From: Tellurirhabdus bombi
Lineage (GTDB): Bacteria; Bacteroidota; Bacteroidia; Cytophagales; Spirosomataceae
Length of the DNA stretch: 64,000 nt
Direction of reading: 5' to 3'
Assembly (NCBI RefSeq): GCF_021484805.1
Contig: NZ_CP090557.1
Location: forward strand, 980,501 to 1,044,500
The notes under the pieces were generated by a model, which did no database searches, was not told the DNA's origin, and was given only the letters and a program-made list of their open reading frames with translations. Numbering within the stretch: position 1 is the first letter of the stretch; each line of letters opens with the position of its first letter. Positions 1-7,530 of this stretch are shown here, in pieces. The position numbers and the translations under genes were made by a program.

Positions 1-11
1 GGTATAAACGC

Positions 12-39
12 AAAAACCAGTCATTTACGACTGGTTTTT
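12..39. terminator. Bidirectional hairpin terminator
   Basis: An 11-bp perfect stem (AAAAACCAGTC at 12-22, GACTGGTTTTT at 29-39) encloses a 6-nt loop, with an A-run on one side and a T-run on the other, so it can terminate transcription in both directions. It sits just past the end of the leftward DUF4270 gene and probably also serves a rightward gene outside the window. Confidence 0.8.
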
Positions 40-62
40 ACCTAATTAAGTGAACTTTCCGG

Positions 63-1496
63 TTACTCGGCCAGTGTATAGAAAACAACCAGTTTAACGC
101 TTTCCGGTGCATCCAGGACGGCAGCCGTCAACTGGGTGTTCAAATAAGTTTCTACCTGATAGGAAGTACCCAATTGTGTAGTAGGTATCAGTGTGCTAGC
201 ATTACCGGCTGTCGGCACCAGCACCAAACCCGTATTCGGCCTAAAATTGGTCAACAGCGCCTGAAAATAGCCCGTCACGTCGTACGAATAAGCGTTGCGC
301 GTACGAGCGCCGTAAGTTGCTACCTCTGGATAGAACCACTGGCTAATCTGCTGAAAAGTACCCGTGTTGGTTTGCAACAGGTGCAGCACACGCGTGTTAT
401 TCCGATCGGTATAAGAAATCCTATTATTCGCGCTTGTCTCGGCCAAAGCCATGTAAAACGGCAAAAATGTTCCCGAAGCGCTTGATTTTGGCGTAATGGT
501 CAATTCGGCGCGATTGATGGCAATGCGTCCCTGTTTTTTCAGGTTCTCAAACGTCGGAAAGGCAAGTTTGGTGGTCACACCCGTTCCGTTCTGGACGAAT
601 AGCTGGCCCCCCGTTGCGGAAGCAGGCAACGGATTGGTCGTTGTCAAACCCGCTAACTTTGTTCCGGCCCGGTTCGCTGTAACCTGCGTAAAGGCCGCCG
701 CTCTGTAAATGCTGGGGTCAATGGAAAAACCAAGGCTGGAAGCGGTTGTCTCATTCGCTTTGTGGTAGTAAATAGCCACATAATTGATACTGAATCCAGT
801 TGGCAACGATACAACCGATTTATTTCCGCTTCCGGGTACAAAAGCAAAGCCTTTGAACGCCTTCCGAAAATCCAGTCGTGTAACCGTTTTCCCTTTGAAA
901 ATATTAAGTATTTCTTGCCCAAACGCATCCGGCAATTTCGTCACAACGAGACTCGTATAGCTGTTGGGTCCAGACGTAAGACTAATTTTAGTCAAAGGCG
1001 TTGGGTCATAAGCCGCTGTGTTGTTGATCGTATACCGCTTTGTTGTATCAAGGTCTTCCGTTAGTCGGTGGAGGAAAATTTCCTGCGTTCCAGTCGTGTC
1101 ACCATATGCATTTACGTAGCCACTAACGTACCTAATGGAGTCGTATATCGCCGTGTTATCTACGGTTACGGAGTTGATGATGGTTGTGTTGTTATACCCA
1201 AAATCAAACTGAGCAAATGCCTTTGCTGTAACCTTACCAAAGGTAGGATCGCTGTAATTCCCGATGAGCAGACGGTTATTTCGGCCCGTTTGCACTGAAT
1301 CCAGCAGGATGGTTGACCTGGTAACGGTTAGCGTATCCGTATAAAGAACCCCGACGGGGGTAGTCGGGGTTAAACCGATTTCTTTGGGTTCTTCGCAGGC
1401 CGTCAACAGAGCTACTACACCAATCAGGAGACTTAATCCTTTACTAAAATTAGCCAACCAGCCCTGTGTAGAGGGTATAATAGCGTTCCGCGACAT
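63..1496 (-). CDS. DUF4270 family lipoprotein
   Basis: A 477-aa predicted lipoprotein: the N-terminus has a hydrophobic stretch ending in LLTAC, which makes Cys34 the lipidation site, followed by EEPKEIGL and a long beta-rich body with many Thr, Asn and Tyr residues. This matches the DUF4270 family of Bacteroidota, whose function is unknown. I chose the ATG at 1496 because it begins a proper lipoprotein signal; that start lies inside the last 47 nt of the upstream glycogen-synthase-like gene, so the two are probably translated in tandem. A more upstream ATG at 1541 would add 15 charged residues before the signal and is less likely. Pairing of DUF4270 with a short glycogen synthase is, from memory, common in this phylum. 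Confidence 0.85.
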   Translation of the reverse strand: MSRNAIIPSTQGWLANFSKGLSLLIGVVALLTACEEPKEIGLTPTTPVGVLYTDTLTVTRSTILLDSVQTGRNNRLLIGNYSDPTFGKVTAKAFAQFDFGYNNTTIINSVTVDNTAIYDSIRYVSGYVNAYGDTTGTQEIFLHRLTEDLDTTKRYTINNTAAYDPTPLTKISLTSGPNSYTSLVVTKLPDAFGQEILNIFKGKTVTRLDFRKAFKGFAFVPGSGNKSVVSLPTGFSINYVAIYYHKANETTASSLGFSIDPSIYRAAAFTQVTANRAGTKLAGLTTTNPLPASATGGQLFVQNGTGVTTKLAFPTFENLKKQGRIAINRAELTITPKSSASGTFLPFYMALAETSANNRISYTDRNNTRVLHLLQTNTGTFQQISQWFYPEVATYGARTRNAYSYDVTGYFQALLTNFRPNTGLVLVPTAGNASTLIPTTQLGTSYQVETYLNTQLTAAVLDAPESVKLVVFYTLAE

Positions 1497-2259
1497 TCTC
1501 GTCTTCTTCTGTAAGTTCAATTTTCTTTTCAGACAAATCATTCAAAATACCAGTTAAGCTCTCGCTGAAGTCTTCATCAGCTTTCACAACAACGTCGGCG
1601 TAGGCACAACCCATACGGATAAAACCTTCAAAATCGCCGGAACGCAGGTGCGATAGCATTGCTTCGTCCACGTCCATCGCTTTGGCTTTTTCAACCAAAT
1701 CTTCTGGAAAACGATAAGAGAATGAATTATTATACACCGAAAAGACTGATTTAGAGTCTTTGAACATCGGGTCGTTTTTATAAGTCGTTTTCAGGTACAG
1801 CGGAATCAGTGCTGTCATCCAGTCATTACAGTGAACGATGTCCGGTGACCAGCCTAATTTTTTCACGGTTTCCAGTACTCCTTTGCAAAAGAAAATGGCG
1901 CGTTCGTCGTTGTCCTCATAAAAGCGATTCTCTTTGTCAAAGAAAACGTGTTTCCGCTGGAAATAGTCTTCATTGTCGATAAAATACACCTGAAGTTTGG
2001 CATTGGGAATTGACGCCACTTTAATAATTAGGGGCTTTTCCTCATCACCAACGGTAATGTTGATACCCGACAAGCGAACAACTTCATGAAGCCGGTTTTT
2101 CCGCTCATTGATTAAGCCAAAACGAGGTACAAGGATGCGTATTTCCATACCACGCTCCTGCATCTCTTGGGGCAATTTCCGCACGAAATTGGCCACTTCT
2201 GACGTTTGAAGGAAAGGATTAATCTCGCTGGCAACGTAGAGAATCCGAAGTTTGCTCAT
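1450..2259 (-). CDS. Short glycogen/starch synthase-like protein (N-terminal GT5 half only)
   Basis: A 269-aa protein that looks like the N-terminal Rossmann half of ADP-glucose-type glycogen synthase (GT5): it starts MSKLRILYVASEINPF and contains HCNDWMTALIPLYLK, matching the family's HDWHTA region. Full GlgA is about 480 aa with a second Rossmann domain; that half is absent here, and the usual KTGGL substrate loop near the N-terminus reads QTSEV. Catalysis as a normal glycogen synthase is therefore doubtful. The ATG at 2259 is chosen from alignment to the family start; an in-frame extension upstream to 2505 would overlap panC and has no family similarity. It is the first gene of a two-gene leftward unit with DUF4270 and is divergent from panC. 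Confidence 0.8.
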   Translation of the reverse strand: MSKLRILYVASEINPFLQTSEVANFVRKLPQEMQERGMEIRILVPRFGLINERKNRLHEVVRLSGINITVGDEEKPLIIKVASIPNAKLQVYFIDNEDYFQRKHVFFDKENRFYEDNDERAIFFCKGVLETVKKLGWSPDIVHCNDWMTALIPLYLKTTYKNDPMFKDSKSVFSVYNNSFSYRFPEDLVEKAKAMDVDEAMLSHLRSGDFEGFIRMGCAYADVVVKADEDFSESLTGILNDLSEKKIELTEEDENVAERYYTLYTGLVG

Positions 2260-2354
2260 AACACGATCGGGGGCTATAGAGTGTATATATCCCGTATTAG
2301 GGGATTTCAAAAAACTTGCAAAATTAAACAAAAAAAACCCAGATTTCAATAGGT

Positions 2355-2388
2355 TTTGCGCTATAAATTTGCACTTTTTGTATACTTG
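2355..2388 (+). promoter_or_regulatory. Candidate panC promoter (Bacteroidota type)
   Basis: TTTG at 2355-2358 and TATACTTG at 2381-2388 resemble the -33 TTTG and -7 TAnnTTTG elements of Bacteroidota primary sigma factor, with a 22-nt spacer that is slightly long. A second -7-like match, TAAATTTG, lies at 2364-2371. The 226-nt gap is shared with the divergent glycogen-synthase-like gene. Confidence 0.35.
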
Positions 2389-2485
2389 CCGGTTTTTGCG
2401 ACCAGGGATTGGAGAAGGAAGGCTTAATGAACACTTTTTAGCCTTATGCTCCATGCCCTCCGCCTTCACTTCTTCAAGCCTTGTC

Positions 2486-3328
2486 ATGTACGTTTTTGAA
2501 ACCATTATTGCCTTAAAGCAGCATCTGGATCAGCACCGAAAGGGTGACCAACGCATCGGCTTCGTGCCCACCATGGGCGCCCTGCACGAAGGACACCTTT
2601 CGCTCCTGCAAGCCGCGCAGGAACAGTCCGACATTCGGGTGTGCAGCATCTTTGTCAACCCAACCCAGTTTAATAATCCGGATGATCTGGCGCGCTACCC
2701 CCGCACGCTCGACGCCGACCTGAAACTCCTTGAAGAAGCCGGCTGCGATGTTGTTTTTGCGCCCTCGGTGCAGGAAATGTACATTTCCCAGCCGCTGTTA
2801 ACGCTGTCTTTCGGTGATCTGGAAACTGTGATGGAAGGCGCCTTCCGCCCGGGCCATTTCAACGGCGTTGGGATTGTGGTGGGCAAATTGTTCAACATTG
2901 TACAGCCGCATTACGCCTATTTTGGGCAAAAAGACCTGCAACAGGTGGCCGTTGTTAAACGTCTGGTGCGGGATTTGAGCTTTCCGGTTGACATTGTGCG
3001 CTGCCCCATCCTGCGCGAACCAGACGGACTGGCCATGTCTTCCCGCAACCGCAACCTCACCCCCGACGAACGGCAACAGGCTACTGAATTATACAACGCG
3101 CTCACCCTTGCCCAGTCGCTGCTTCAGGAAGATGGAGATTTGGCCAGGGCTAAAGATGCCGTCGCGAATCACTTTGCCCAGAAGCCTCAATTTCAGTTGG
3201 AGTATTTCGAGATTGCCAACGCCGATACGCTTCAACCCGCCGAGCAGCTACAGGCTCCGGGCATGACAGCGCTCTGCATCGCAGCCCAGTTAGGCAAAGT
3301 CCGCCTGATCGACAACCTGGTTTTCTAG
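2486..3328 (+). CDS. panC: Pantothenate synthetase
   Basis: A 280-aa enzyme that joins pantoate and beta-alanine using ATP to make pantothenate, the precursor of coenzyme A, in the cytoplasm. Family signatures are visible: PTMGALHEGHLSLL with the HxGH nucleotide-binding motif, FVNPTQF, the GVGIVVGKLFNIVQP stretch, FGQKDLQQ and MSSRNRNL. The length equals that of typical PanC. The ATG at 2486 begins MYVFETIIALK and fits family alignment; the open frame continues upstream to 2252 but that part is AT-rich non-coding sequence overlapping the divergent gene. It is followed 113 nt later by panD, which supplies its beta-alanine. Confidence 0.97.
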   Translation: MYVFETIIALKQHLDQHRKGDQRIGFVPTMGALHEGHLSLLQAAQEQSDIRVCSIFVNPTQFNNPDDLARYPRTLDADLKLLEEAGCDVVFAPSVQEMYISQPLLTLSFGDLETVMEGAFRPGHFNGVGIVVGKLFNIVQPHYAYFGQKDLQQVAVVKRLVRDLSFPVDIVRCPILREPDGLAMSSRNRNLTPDERQQATELYNALTLAQSLLQEDGDLARAKDAVANHFAQKPQFQLEYFEIANADTLQPAEQLQAPGMTALCIAAQLGKVRLIDNLVF

Positions 3329-3441
3329 CACAATTTCCTGAACTAAACCGTCTCACTGTTATGTTTTTGCGGTAACTGGTTCTAAACAGCGGATTCTATT
3401 AACTTTACCGCCCTATCGAAACCAGATAGCTTTTAATGCCC

Positions 3442-3792
3442 ATGTTCATTACCGTAATGAAGTCAAAGATCCACCGGGTTCGGGTGACGCAGGCTGAACT
3501 AAATTATGTCGGCAGCATTACCATCGACGAAGACCTGATGGATGCCGCCGGAATGGTGGAAAACGAGCAAGTTCACATTGTTAACAACAACAACGGCGAG
3601 CGCCTGATTACGTACGTCATCAAAGGGGAACGTGGCTCGGGAATCATCTGCCTCAACGGAGCAGCAGCCCGCCGTGCGCAGGTTGGCGACATCATCATCA
3701 TTATTGCGTATGGCATGATGAGCCAGGAGGAATCCAAAACCTTTAAACCGACGGTCGTCTTTCCCGACGATAACAACCGCTTGGTTCTGTAA
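3442..3792 (+). CDS. panD: Aspartate 1-decarboxylase proenzyme
   Basis: A 116-aa pyruvoyl-dependent enzyme that decarboxylates aspartate to beta-alanine for PanC. The protein begins [13 protein letters not shown], very close to the canonical family start, and with this start the self-cleavage pair falls exactly at Gly24-Ser25 (YVGS), which becomes the pyruvoyl group. The conserved [11 protein letters not shown] and IIAYG segments follow. An ATG two codons upstream (3436) is also possible, but the Gly24-Ser25 register favours 3442. The gene lies between panC and a flippase-like gene and is probably co-transcribed with panC. Confidence 0.96.
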   Translation: MFITVMKSKIHRVRVTQAELNYVGSITIDEDLMDAAGMVENEQVHIVNNNNGERLITYVIKGERGSGIICLNGAAARRAQVGDIIIIIAYGMMSQEESKTFKPTVVFPDDNNRLVL

Positions 3793-3830
3793 CTTTGCCA
3801 TTTCGCATCTCCCGGATTGCCGCCGCGAAG

Positions 3831-3870
3831 CGGTTCCGGGCTTACTAAGCTATTACTAAGCCCGGAACCG
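3831..3870. repeat. Strong inverted repeat in the panD-flippase gap
   Basis: CGGTTCCGGGCTTA (3831-3844) and TAAGCCCGGAACCG (3857-3870) are perfect 14-nt complements around a 12-nt loop. The 9-mer TTACTAAGC occurs twice, at 3842-3850 and 3853-3861, so the structure contains a direct repeat as well. There is no T-run after it, and it ends only 12 nt before the next start codon, so it may be an attenuating hairpin or mRNA stabiliser rather than a standard terminator. Confidence 0.7.
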
Positions 3871-3882
3871 ACCGGGATACGT

Positions 3883-4923
3883 ATGAAAAACATCATCAAG
3901 TACACTGTTTCGTTAGCCATTGCCGGGAGTTTGTTGTGGTATGTCTTTAAAGACATCGACCTCGGCGCTATGTTTGAGGCCTTCCAGAAAGCCGATTACC
4001 GCTGGATTATTGTCTCTGGATTGTTAACCATTCTGGCGCACTGGAGCCGCGCTTATCGCTGGAGTTTGCTGATGGAACCAGTTGTTGGCCGTCGCCCGGC
4101 GGCATTCGATACAACGGTAGCCGTCCTGACGGGTTATTTTGCCAACCTGATCATTCCCCGCATGGGTGAAGTGACACGCTGCGGAACGCTGAACCGTCTC
4201 GAAGGGGTTCCGGTCAACATCAGCTTCGGAACGGTCGTTGCCGAGCGCGTCTTTGATGCCCTGGCGCTTCTCTTTTTGATCGCCGCTACGTTTCTCCTGG
4301 AATTTGATCGCTTAAGTACGTTTTTCCTGGATTTCTTTTCCTCCAAGGTCAACGTCTCCGGTCTGCAAAACAATCCCTGGCCCCTCCTTGTCTTGGTTGG
4401 TGTGCTGCTGGGAATGGCTCTGCTGGCTTGGGTTCTCTACGGTCGCTACAAAGAAATCCTGCAACAAAAACCGCTTTACCAGAAAATTACGGCCTTTACG
4501 GGTGGTTTGGTAGAAGGTGTCCTCAGCGTTCGGAAACTGAAAAATCCCGGAGCGTTTCTTTTCCATACTATACTAATCTGGACGACGTACTATTTTATGT
4601 CGTACGTTCTGTTTTTCTCGCTGCCCCAAACCTCTGGCCTTAGCATGCTCGCGGGCTTGACTATTTTGATCATGGGAGGTATAGGCATGGCAGCACCCGT
4701 TCAGGGTGGGATTGGTCCGTTTCACTTACTGGTTGGAAATGCGCTGGTTCTGTACGGATTAACGCAGCAGGACGGCATTGTACTGGCCACTTTCATGCAC
4801 GCTGTGCAGACTATTGTTACACTTTTGCTGGGCGCGATTAGTTTTCTGATCGTTTTGTTCCGCAGCAAGCGCGGCGCTACCGAAGATGTAGCGGAGCCGA
4901 CTGCGCTCAATGTGGGCCGATGA
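3883..4923 (+). CDS. Flippase-like integral membrane protein (lysylphosphatidylglycerol synthase TM family)
   Basis: A 346-aa polytopic membrane protein of the UPF0104/LPG_synthase_TM family: about eight hydrophobic segments, an early charged segment followed by HWSRAYRW, then PRMGEVTRC and late in the protein APVQGGIGPFH, all typical of the family. Relatives include the membrane part of MprF and predicted lipid or glycan transporters, but the substrate here cannot be told. The start at 3883 (MKNIIKYTV) gives the expected N-terminal membrane segment; the frame upstream runs through the hairpin at 3831-3870 and is not coding. It ends 16 nt before rfaE2, suggesting a shared transcript and a role in the cell envelope. 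Confidence 0.88.
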   Translation: MKNIIKYTVSLAIAGSLLWYVFKDIDLGAMFEAFQKADYRWIIVSGLLTILAHWSRAYRWSLLMEPVVGRRPAAFDTTVAVLTGYFANLIIPRMGEVTRCGTLNRLEGVPVNISFGTVVAERVFDALALLFLIAATFLLEFDRLSTFFLDFFSSKVNVSGLQNNPWPLLVLVGVLLGMALLAWVLYGRYKEILQQKPLYQKITAFTGGLVEGVLSVRKLKNPGAFLFHTILIWTTYYFMSYVLFFSLPQTSGLSMLAGLTILIMGGIGMAAPVQGGIGPFHLLVGNALVLYGLTQQDGIVLATFMHAVQTIVTLLLGAISFLIVLFRSKRGATEDVAEPTALNVGR

Positions 4924-4927
4924 GCCT

Positions 4928-4935
4928 TATATTTG
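4928..4935 (+). promoter_or_regulatory. Weak -7-like element before rfaE2
   Basis: TATATTTG matches TAnnTTTG and ends 4 nt before the rfaE2 ATG. If used it would give an almost leaderless mRNA. No TTTG is seen at the expected -33 distance, so this may be chance. Confidence 0.2.
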
Positions 4936-4939
4936 TGCC

Positions 4940-5425
4940 ATGACTGAATCTAAAATCCTCGCTCGCGAAGACGCCGCCCGGCAAGCCGACCAATGGCGTG
5001 CGGAAGGCCAACGCATCGTTTTTACCAACGGTTGTTTCGATATTGTTCACCTGGGTCACATTGATTACCTGGAAAAAGCCCGTGCTTTGGGCGATAAGCT
5101 CATTCTGGGACTCAATACAGATGCTTCGGTGAGTCGCCTGAAAGGACCGCTTCGTCCAGTTGTCAATGAATACGCCCGCGCCCGCCTCATGGCTTCTCTG
5201 GCTTTTGTGGATCTGATTACGCTTTTTGACGAGCCAACGCCTTTGGAGCTGATCCAGGTGGTTCGTCCTGATGTTTTGGTAAAGGGCGATGACTACACCA
5301 TCGAAAACATCGTTGGTTCCGATTTCGTTATTCAACATGGAGGGAGTGTCGAAACAGTACCTCTGGTGGCTGGCTATTCGACGACGGCGCTGATTGAGAA
5401 GATTCGGGCGGCCTACGCGCAGTGA
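4940..5425 (+). CDS. rfaE2: D-glycero-beta-D-manno-heptose 1-phosphate adenylyltransferase
   Basis: A 161-aa nucleotidyltransferase that activates heptose 1-phosphate with ATP to ADP-heptose for the lipopolysaccharide core. It has the cytidylyltransferase-fold motif FTNGCFDIVHLGH (HxGH), LGLNTDASVSRLKG, and VKGDDY, matching the C-terminal domain of HldE or stand-alone RfaE2. The length fits the stand-alone form; the kinase half is not in this window. The ATG at 4940 (MTESKIL) is preferred over an upstream frame that overlaps the flippase gene. It follows the flippase-like gene by 16 nt. Confidence 0.94.
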   Translation: MTESKILAREDAARQADQWRAEGQRIVFTNGCFDIVHLGHIDYLEKARALGDKLILGLNTDASVSRLKGPLRPVVNEYARARLMASLAFVDLITLFDEPTPLELIQVVRPDVLVKGDDYTIENIVGSDFVIQHGGSVETVPLVAGYSTTALIEKIRAAYAQ

Positions 5426-5564
5426 TCAATGGCTGATCAGATTGGCGAATGGTCCTACAAATGGATAAAAACCGAACTAGACGCTTGTTTTCTGTTGTTA
5501 TAGTAATGAAGTTAGTACGACAAACTGTACTTAAACTCTGAACTTTTAAACGTTTAATTGCCCT

Positions 5565-6251
5565 ATGGCCGGTGTTTATATAATTGGTATAATTGTTATG
5601 CTCGTTAGCTTCTATGTAAGCTGGCGGCTGAAAAGCAAGTTTAATGAGTATTCGCAGATTGCGCTGGCCAATGGCCTGAGCGGGGCAGAAATCGCCCAGA
5701 AGATGCTGAATGAGAATAATATTTACGACGTTCGCGTTCTCTCGGTTGAAGGAATGCTGACGGACCACTATAATCCGCAGGATAAAACCGTTAACCTGAG
5801 TGCCGATGTTTATTATGGGCGATCTGTAGCGGCGGCGGCGGTTGCCTCCCACGAATGTGGTCATGCCGTGCAACACGCTACAGCCTACGGACCGCTGAAG
5901 TTCCGCTCGGCGATGGTGCCTTTTCTGACCATTTCGTCGCAGTACATGCAATGGGTTATTCTGGGTGGTATTTTACTAATTAACACTACTATTCTGCCCT
6001 TGGCCATTGGGGTTGCTCTCTTTGCGGTGACCACCATCTTTAGCTTTGTGACCCTGCCCGTCGAGTTTGACGCCAGCAAGCGTGCTTTGGCCTGGATTCA
6101 GAATCGGGGAGTGGTTAACCAACGGGAGTATGGTTTTGCAAAAGACGCCCTTCGCTGGGCCGCGATGACCTACGTGGTGGCCGCTATTGGTTCACTGGCT
6201 ACTTTGCTCTACTACGTCAGCATTCTGATGGGTGGCCGTCGAAGCGATTGA
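5565..6251 (+). CDS. Membrane zinc metallopeptidase (YugP-like)
   Basis: A 228-aa membrane protein with a first membrane helix at about residues 3-20, the zinc-binding HECGH motif at 96-100 followed by AVQHA, two further hydrophobic segments around 125-165, and one near the C-terminus. This is the arrangement of the YugP-type putative neutral zinc metallopeptidases; the EFDAS and RAL residues near 165-175 probably hold the third zinc ligand. The natural substrate is unknown. It lies 139 nt after rfaE2 and is followed by a strong terminator, so it ends this rightward gene run. Confidence 0.92.
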   Translation: MAGVYIIGIIVMLVSFYVSWRLKSKFNEYSQIALANGLSGAEIAQKMLNENNIYDVRVLSVEGMLTDHYNPQDKTVNLSADVYYGRSVAAAAVASHECGHAVQHATAYGPLKFRSAMVPFLTISSQYMQWVILGGILLINTTILPLAIGVALFAVTTIFSFVTLPVEFDASKRALAWIQNRGVVNQREYGFAKDALRWAAMTYVVAAIGSLATLLYYVSILMGGRRSD

Positions 6252-6270
6252 TAAATGCTCTTTAAAGCAA

Positions 6271-6300
6271 AAAGCCCGTCACTGTGACGGGCTTTTTTTG
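6271..6300 (+). terminator. Rho-independent terminator
   Basis: AAAGCCCGTCAC (6271-6282) pairs with GTGACGGGCTTT (6284-6295) and is followed by a T-run. It terminates the zinc peptidase gene and, having an A-rich left side, can also serve the leftward gene that ends at 6314. Confidence 0.9.
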
Positions 6301-6313
6301 TTTATTCAGTATA

Positions 6314-6697
6314 TTAAAAAAGCATGGCCTGGTAGCGCATTTCTTCCACGGCAGGAGTTGGCGCCATTTGAGAATCAATTAGATAACCAACAGCCGTAAT
6401 CACTACAGCAATCAGCAAGGCTGGCCAGAATCCCCGTATGTAAAAGCTGGCCATCAGCTTATCAATTAGTTTCAAAATGAGAGCCGTCACTATCAGACGA
6501 ACAAGCCCAGTTAATAGAAATAAGGTCACCAGATTTAACGGAAAGCGAATCAGCCAGCCAATGAGGAAGTTCAGTATAGCCAGCAAAAAAGCCACTAGCA
6601 GCGCTGTTGTGAAATTTTTCACGTCAACCTGAGGCATGAGGTATGCCAAACCAAAAATAACCGTTGCGTCAATCAGTAAATGGAGGATAAAATTCAT
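6314..6697 (-). CDS. Phage-holin-4-type small membrane protein (YvlD-like)
   Basis: A 127-aa protein that is almost entirely hydrophobic, with about four membrane helices and the segment FTTALLVAFLLAILNFLIGW. This matches the Phage_holin_4_2/YvlD family of small bacterial membrane proteins. Despite the family name, no phage gene lies nearby and the function in bacteria is unknown. It is a single gene convergent with the zinc peptidase. Confidence 0.82.
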   Translation of the reverse strand: MNFILHLLIDATVIFGLAYLMPQVDVKNFTTALLVAFLLAILNFLIGWLIRFPLNLVTLFLLTGLVRLIVTALILKLIDKLMASFYIRGFWPALLIAVVITAVGYLIDSQMAPTPAVEEMRYQAMLF

Positions 6698-6780
6698 AGT
6701 AGGAAGAGATTGGTTGATCTACGTCATCTTAAACACAATCTTCCTGGAGTTGTTCATACGTTAGTGAAAACGACAAATAA

Positions 6781-7530
6781 ATGAAATCCATTTCGTTACC
6801 AGTATTCCTGATTTGGTTCCTTGCTACGGTTTCCTGTGGCCAGAACTCCACGTCCAAGCCGACTTTAACGCAAACATCAGACTCTGTTTATCAATACCGC
6901 GACGCAGCGCAGGACGGCATTGGCAAAGTTTATATGGGTCGCGAGATTGCACAGGTCATGGGTCATTTAGGGGCCGAGTGGCTGGAACGACCCGAACGGG
7001 AGCAGGAAGAGCGTACGGATTTGCTCCTGAAATTGCTTCGCCTCAAACCGACGGATGTGGTAGCCGACATTGGCGCCGGAACGGGGTATTTTTCTTTCCG
7101 GCTGGCCCCTGAGCTACGGCAGGGAAAGGTTCTGGCCGTTGATATTCAGCAAGAAATGATTGACCTCTTGAACCAGGCCAAGCAAAAGAACAAAGCTACC
7201 AATGTAGAAGCAGTTTTAGGCACTATTTCCGACCCGAAACTTCCACCCAATAGCATTGACATGGCCTTGATGGTGGATGCCTACCATGAGTTTTCGCACC
7301 CTTACGAAATGATGCGAAACATTGCTACAGCGCTCAAGCCAAATGGCCGCGTTGTCTTGGTCGAATACCGCGCCGAGGACCCCAGCGTACCAATCAAAAC
7401 ACTCCACAAAATGAGTGTTGCTCAGGCAAAAAAAGAACTGCAAGCCGTTGGCTTGCAGTTCGATGCAGTCTATAAAAACTTACCGCAGCAGCACGTTCTT
7501 GTTTTTTCCAAACGCGCTCCCGGGAATTAA
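6781..7530 (+). CDS. Predicted exported class I SAM-dependent methyltransferase lipoprotein
   Basis: A 249-aa protein whose first 19 residues form a lipoprotein signal ending in TVSC (Cys19), followed by a Ser/Thr-rich linker. From about residue 85 there is a class I methyltransferase fold: motif I VVADIGAGTGYF at about 93-104, the acidic strand end VLAVDIQQEM, and the motif VDAYHEF. The domain is complete. Export is odd because SAM is made in the cytoplasm; the signal is seen directly, but whether it is processed is inference. It ends convergently with the neighbouring permease: the two stop codons share the palindrome TTAA at 7527-7530. Substrate unknown. Confidence 0.85.
   Translation: MKSISLPVFLIWFLATVSCGQNSTSKPTLTQTSDSVYQYRDAAQDGIGKVYMGREIAQVMGHLGAEWLERPEREQEERTDLLLKLLRLKPTDVVADIGAGTGYFSFRLAPELRQGKVLAVDIQQEMIDLLNQAKQKNKATNVEAVLGTISDPKLPPNSIDMALMVDAYHEFSHPYEMMRNIATALKPNGRVVLVEYRAEDPSVPIKTLHKMSVAQAKKELQAVGLQFDAVYKNLPQQHVLVFSKRAPGN

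Noticed and set aside
5328-5951. 207-codon open frame on the minus strand
   Set aside because: It lies opposite rfaE2 and the zinc peptidase, both firmly identified, and its composition is that of an antisense shadow.
6314-6697. Holin-family protein considered as a prophage remnant
   Set aside because: This family is chromosomal in many bacteria and no phage genes are nearby.
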